Below are positions 60,943 to 64,000 of a stretch of DNA of 64,000 nucleotides, piece after piece. The translations under genes were made by a program, and so were the position numbers. The notes below the pieces were generated by a model. The model made no database searches. It was given only the letters and a program-made list of their open reading frames with translations, and was not told the DNA's origin. Within the stretch, counting starts at the first letter, position 1, and the number at the start of each line of letters is the position of its first letter. The DNA is taken from NCBI RefSeq assembly GCF_002741035.1, contig NZ_CP016808.1:6124501-6188500 (forward strand), given 5' to 3'. Source of the stretch: Paenibacillus sp. BIHB 4019. GTDB lineage: Bacteria; Bacillota; Bacilli; Paenibacillales; Paenibacillaceae.

Positions 60943-60999
60943 AAGCAACCCGATTTTGCCAAGTCCGTAATGCCGGACAGCAAAACAACCAGGTTGCTT
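60943..60999 (-). terminator. Long hairpin between rpsO and pnp
   Basis: Outer arms AAGCAACC/GGTTGCTT with inner GATTTTGC/GCAAAAC and GTCCG/CGGAC; the minus-strand exit has TTTTT. It can act as an attenuator or RNase processing site, as known for rpsO-pnp in other bacteria. A second small hairpin (AGCAGGA/TCCTGCT, 60901-60922) lies in the pnp leader. Confidence 0.75.
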
Positions 61000-61014
61000 C
61001 TCTTGAAACATGTT

Positions 61015-61284
61015 TTAGCGGCGAAGGCCGAGTTTTTCGATCAATGCGCTATAACGGCTAACATCTTTGTTTTTAAGGTATCTCAACAGCTTACGACGTT
61101 GACCTACCATCTTGAGCAAACCACGACGGGAGTGGTGGTCTTTCTTGTGCTCCCGGAAATGTTGCGTCAAGTTAACGATGTTTTCCGTTAGGATAGCTAC
61201 TTGAACCTCCGGTGAACCCGTATCGCTCGCATGCGTTTTGTGCGTATCAATCAATTCTTGTTTACGCTCTTGTGTAATTGCCAT
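61015..61284 (-). CDS. rpsO: Ribosomal protein S15
   Basis: 89 residues, full length for bacterial S15, with the rRNA-binding region [20 protein letters not shown] and [25 protein letters not shown]. Part of the 30S platform. The ATG follows AAGGAGGTGA. Confidence 0.99.
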   Translation of the reverse strand: MAITQERKQELIDTHKTHASDTGSPEVQVAILTENIVNLTQHFREHKKDHHSRRGLLKMVGQRRKLLRYLKNKDVSRYSALIEKLGLRR

Positions 61285-61461
61285 CCTAAAGTCACCTCCT
61301 TGAACTTATATTCAATAATCGCCATTAGCCCAGGCGCCGTCGGTGAGAGCGGACATCCAAGCTAAGGTTCCAATTGCAGCTGCGTATTCTGACAAAAAGT
61401 AGAATCGCAACGTGTTTCAGTATATCACAAGCCTATAGCAAAAGTAAATGCCAACCGGCAT
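61285..61461 (-). promoter_or_regulatory. rpsO leader region
   Basis: About 150 bases upstream of rpsO with GC-rich segments able to fold (GGCGCC and GTCCGCTCTCACCGACGG). S15 represses its own mRNA through leader structures in several Firmicutes; a site may lie here, but I cannot match a defined motif. No convincing promoter was placed. Confidence 0.3.
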
Positions 61462-62409
61462 TTATTCGACGCCAAACTGCCGCTTCGCCTGCTCGGCATC
61501 CGCATGGATTTGCCGAATAAGCTCATCTACACCGCTAAAACGCTGCTCAGGACGAATAAAAGAATGAAATTGCAGTTTAATGGGCTCGTCGTAAATAACT
61601 TGATGAAAGTCGAATAAATGGGCTTCCAGCACAGGACGAATATCTTCCTTATTAAAAGTAGGTTTCATCCCGTGATTTAATACGCCAAAATACGACTTGC
61701 TGAGTACGACCGCTGAAATGCCGAAAACGCCTAGGCGCGGCATAACATATGGCAAGGAAACATCCACATTAGCTGTCGGGAAGCCAATGCTGCTGCCTCT
61801 GCCATCGCCATGTACCACTGTCCCTGCTAGCTCATAGGGCCGGCCAAGCAGCTTGGTCGCAAGCTCAATATCACCGTCGTTAAGCGCCAGCCTAATGTAA
61901 GTACTGCTCACCTTCAAGCCATTATCATATAATGGTTCAACGATTTCGACCTGAATGTCCGGCTCGCATAACGCCTTCATTGTGGCAGCATTTCCTTGGC
62001 CCTTGTAGCCAAAATTGAAATCAAAACCAACTACAATTTGGGCTGCACCTAAAGGGCGAAGCACTTCATCAACAAACTGCTCCGGCATAATCGCTGCAAA
62101 ATCATGGTCAAATTTGACGACTAGCACCAAATCGACACCTAATTCAGAGAATAGCGATTGTTTGACGGCAAGTGGCGTCAAACAATTGTAATATTGATCG
62201 CCACGGCCCAGAACTTCCTTTGGATGCGGGTTAAACGTCATAACCGCAGACAATCCACCGGTTCTCTTGGCAGCGGCAACGACCTGCTCAATGACATTGC
62301 GGTGTCCGCGATGTACACCGTCAAAATGTCCAATTGCAATAGAAAGCGATTTGTTTCGCAGCTGTTCCGGCAGCTCAATTGCCGGATATTCCAATGAAAT
62401 CATTTCCAA
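61462..62409 (-). CDS. ribF: RibF, bifunctional riboflavin kinase / FAD synthetase
   Basis: 315 residues. The N-terminal FAD synthetase domain has IGHFDGVHRGHRNVI, and STYIRLALNDG marks its end. The C-terminal flavokinase domain has GDGRGSSIGFPTANV and later EAHLFDF. It converts riboflavin to FMN and FAD. TTG at 62409 lies 8 bases after AGGTG; the ATG two codons later is an alternative. It follows truB by 55 bases, the usual truB-ribF-rpsO order. Confidence 0.95.
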   Translation of the reverse strand: MEMISLEYPAIELPEQLRNKSLSIAIGHFDGVHRGHRNVIEQVVAAAKRTGGLSAVMTFNPHPKEVLGRGDQYYNCLTPLAVKQSLFSELGVDLVLVVKFDHDFAAIMPEQFVDEVLRPLGAAQIVVGFDFNFGYKGQGNAATMKALCEPDIQVEIVEPLYDNGLKVSSTYIRLALNDGDIELATKLLGRPYELAGTVVHGDGRGSSIGFPTANVDVSLPYVMPRLGVFGISAVVLSKSYFGVLNHGMKPTFNKEDIRPVLEAHLFDFHQVIYDEPIKLQFHSFIRPEQRFSGVDELIRQIHADAEQAKRQFGVE

Positions 62410-62464
62410 CGCTGATGCACCTGCAATTCCTATATGACTTTCCGATAACCGAGTATAGGCTCAG

Positions 62465-63364
62465 TTACGAGAACACCTTGATAGGCTTCAACACTGATAA
62501 AGCATGATCGGCCTCGAAAATACCAATAAACAAATCATTTTCATCAAAAAGACGTACCGGCTGCTCCGTTTCAAGCTCTTCGGCAAGCAAGCGAAGCGGA
62601 AGCTTTTGTCCTTTCAGGGCAAGCGAGGCCGAATGAGCATCGACCGAAACGCGAGGCAAATGCTGGATACCCAGCTCAGCAGGCAAAATAAATGGTCCGA
62701 TTCCCTCCGTGCCAAGAGCTTCAATCTGCTCTAGGCTTACGCATTGCTCCTTCGTAAAACCACCGGACATCGTCCGCGTGAGCTCCGCCATCGCTGCTGG
62801 AACACCCAGCGCCTGGCCGATATCTACACATAAAGTGCGGATATACGTTCCTTTTGAACAGACAACCGAAAACGAAAAACGCGGAAACTCCAAATCAAGC
62901 TCCAGATCGAGCAATTCAATTTGATGAATCGTTACTTCCCGTGATTTGCGCTCTACCGTCTTGCCTTCACGTGCCAGTTCATACAAACGTTTTCCATCTA
63001 CCTTTACAGCAGAATACATCGGCGGAACTTGTTCGATAACGCCAACGAAGCTGCGCAGCACGCGAATAATATCTTCACGCGTTACCTGCACACCTGTTTG
63101 CTCCTGCGTAACCGAGCCAGTCAAATCCTCTGTATCCGTTGCAAGGCCAAGCTGGATAACAGCTTCATATGCCTTGGGACGCTCCTGCACGTATTCAACT
63201 ACACGAGTAGCTCTGCCCAGACATAGCGGCAGAACACCTGTCACCATCGGGTCCAGCGTCCCCGTGTGGCCGATACGCTTCATCTTCAGCAGTCTCCGCA
63301 CCTTGGCTACGACATCATGCGAGGTCCAGCCAGCGGGCTTCCATACTGCGATAATACCGTCCAT
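62465..63364 (-). CDS. truB: TruB, tRNA pseudouridine-55 synthase
   Basis: 299 residues beginning MDGIIAVWKPAGWTS, with the catalytic Asp in HTGTLDPMVTGVLP and the KGTYIRTLC motif. A C-terminal extension of about 60 residues is as in other Firmicute TruB. It modifies U55 in the T-loop of tRNAs. It begins three bases after the nrnA stop. Confidence 0.97.
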   Translation of the reverse strand: MDGIIAVWKPAGWTSHDVVAKVRRLLKMKRIGHTGTLDPMVTGVLPLCLGRATRVVEYVQERPKAYEAVIQLGLATDTEDLTGSVTQEQTGVQVTREDIIRVLRSFVGVIEQVPPMYSAVKVDGKRLYELAREGKTVERKSREVTIHQIELLDLELDLEFPRFSFSVVCSKGTYIRTLCVDIGQALGVPAAMAELTRTMSGGFTKEQCVSLEQIEALGTEGIGPFILPAELGIQHLPRVSVDAHSASLALKGQKLPLRLLAEELETEQPVRLFDENDLFIGIFEADHALSVLKPIKVFS

Positions 63365-63367
63365 CTG

Positions 63368-64000
63368 TTAGCTCAACGCCTTTCTGACCGCATCGACCAA
63401 TTGGGCGATTGCTTCTTGAAGCGGCGCATCAATTCGGCAGCCAGCAGCGCGTACATGTCCACCGCCGCCAAAGGATTGGGCAATCGCGGCAACATCGGCC
63501 GTTCCTGCTGATCTTAAGCTGGCTTTCACTCCGCCATCTTCTGTCTCTTTAAACATAATGCCGACTTCAACGCCGTCAATGTTCAGAGCATAATTGACGA
63601 TGCCTTCCATATCTTCCGAAACAGCGCCTGTCTCAGCAAAATCATCCTTATTGACATAAAGCCAGCCAATTTGCTGATTATCGCTAAAAGTAAGCCTGCT
63701 AAGACAACGCTGCAGAAGCTTCAGCTTTGACATCGTCATCTTTTCGAGCAGCAGATCGGCTAATTTGTGACCGGGTACACCAATCGACAGCATGCGGGAA
63801 GCAATATTCATCACATGAGGTGTCGTATTTGAGTAGCGGAAACCGCCAGTATCTGTAATCAAACCTGTATATATAGCCGTCGCGCATTCCAAATCAATGG
63901 AAATGCCCGCGCGTTCAATTAAATCATATAAAATTTCAACCGTAGCTGCTGCATTCGGACGAATCAATTGAACCGTACCAAAGCCGTCATTAGTCGGATG
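63368..64000 (-). CDS. nrnA: NrnA-like DHH phosphoesterase, 5' part outside the window
   Basis: The frame is open to the window edge and begins there with HPTNDGFGTVQLIRPNAAAT, the region after the DHH motif. It then has YTGLITDTGGFRYSNT and the DHHA1 domain with SFGGGGHVRAAG near the C-terminus. NrnA degrades nano-RNAs and dephosphorylates pAp. About the N-terminal third is missing. The order nrnA-truB-ribF matches other Firmicutes. Confidence 0.93.
   Translation of the reverse strand, partial: HPTNDGFGTVQLIRPNAAATVEILYDLIERAGISIDLECATAIYTGLITDTGGFRYSNTTPHVMNIASRMLSIGVPGHKLADLLLEKMTMSKLKLLQRCLSRLTFSDNQQIGWLYVNKDDFAETGAVSEDMEGIVNYALNIDGVEVGIMFKETEDGGVKASLRSAGTADVAAIAQSFGGGGHVRAAGCRIDAPLQEAIAQLVDAVRKALS

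Overview
The window looks like a chromosomal segment of a Paenibacillus-like, spore-forming Firmicute. The evidence is spore genes (spoVS, dpaA/dpaB, sleB, spoIIIE, tepA), strong GGAGG ribosome binding sites, frequent TTG and GTG starts, and a gene order that closely follows the Bacillus subtilis ymcA-to-truB region. Protein families and synteny are assigned from recognition of the translated sequence; no database search was run.

Left part (1-23.4 kb), accessory. A copper-type P-ATPase runs off the left edge. Next comes a type I-C-like CRISPR array with leader, seven regular spacers and a decayed final repeat, but no cas genes. A DUF1877 gene and a rhodanese follow. A compact eight-gene operon (17.55 to 4.39 kb, minus strand) combines an exported membrane protein, an ABC exporter, a coiled-coil DUF4175-like protein, a MoxR ATPase, a DUF58 protein and two large membrane von Willebrand A proteins, behind a candidate ECF-sigma promoter. 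An MFS transporter, a decayed S-layer-homology gene and a biotin uptake locus follow. The biotin locus has bioY facing two ECF ATPase genes, one of them fused to EcfT, across a BirA-type operator.

Middle part (23.5-46 kb), conserved core on the minus strand. In transcription order from right to left: tepA-ylzJ-spoIIIE, sleB, ymfF-ymfH-ymfI-ymfJ-ymfK-rodZ, yajQ, pgsA, cinA, recA, recX, rny, ymdB, spoVS, pduL, miaB, ricA. These genes cover RNA turnover, DNA repair, envelope synthesis and sporulation. Promoters matching sigma-H (spoVS) and sigma-G (sleB), and a LexA-like box at recA, can be read directly.

Inserted nitrate/molybdenum locus (45.4-48.4 kb). moeA and a narK-type nitrate transporter diverge. 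Each has a good sigma-A promoter followed by short hairpins with A1/G4 hexaloops, the last of which overlaps an intrinsic terminator. This is the architecture bound by ANTAR antiterminator proteins such as NasR and EutV. It is the most striking regulatory find in the window.

Right part (48.5-64 kb), minus strand: RNase J, dapA-dapG-asd-dpaB-dpaA (lysine and dipicolinate), dut, ymxG, ylxY, pnp, rpsO, ribF, truB and the 3' part of nrnA, which runs off the right edge. The spacers here hold several structured repeats: hairpin repeats between dapG and dapA, a nested palindrome upstream of dapA's terminator, and one copy of a 59-nt element that is also present twice in tandem upstream of ricA.
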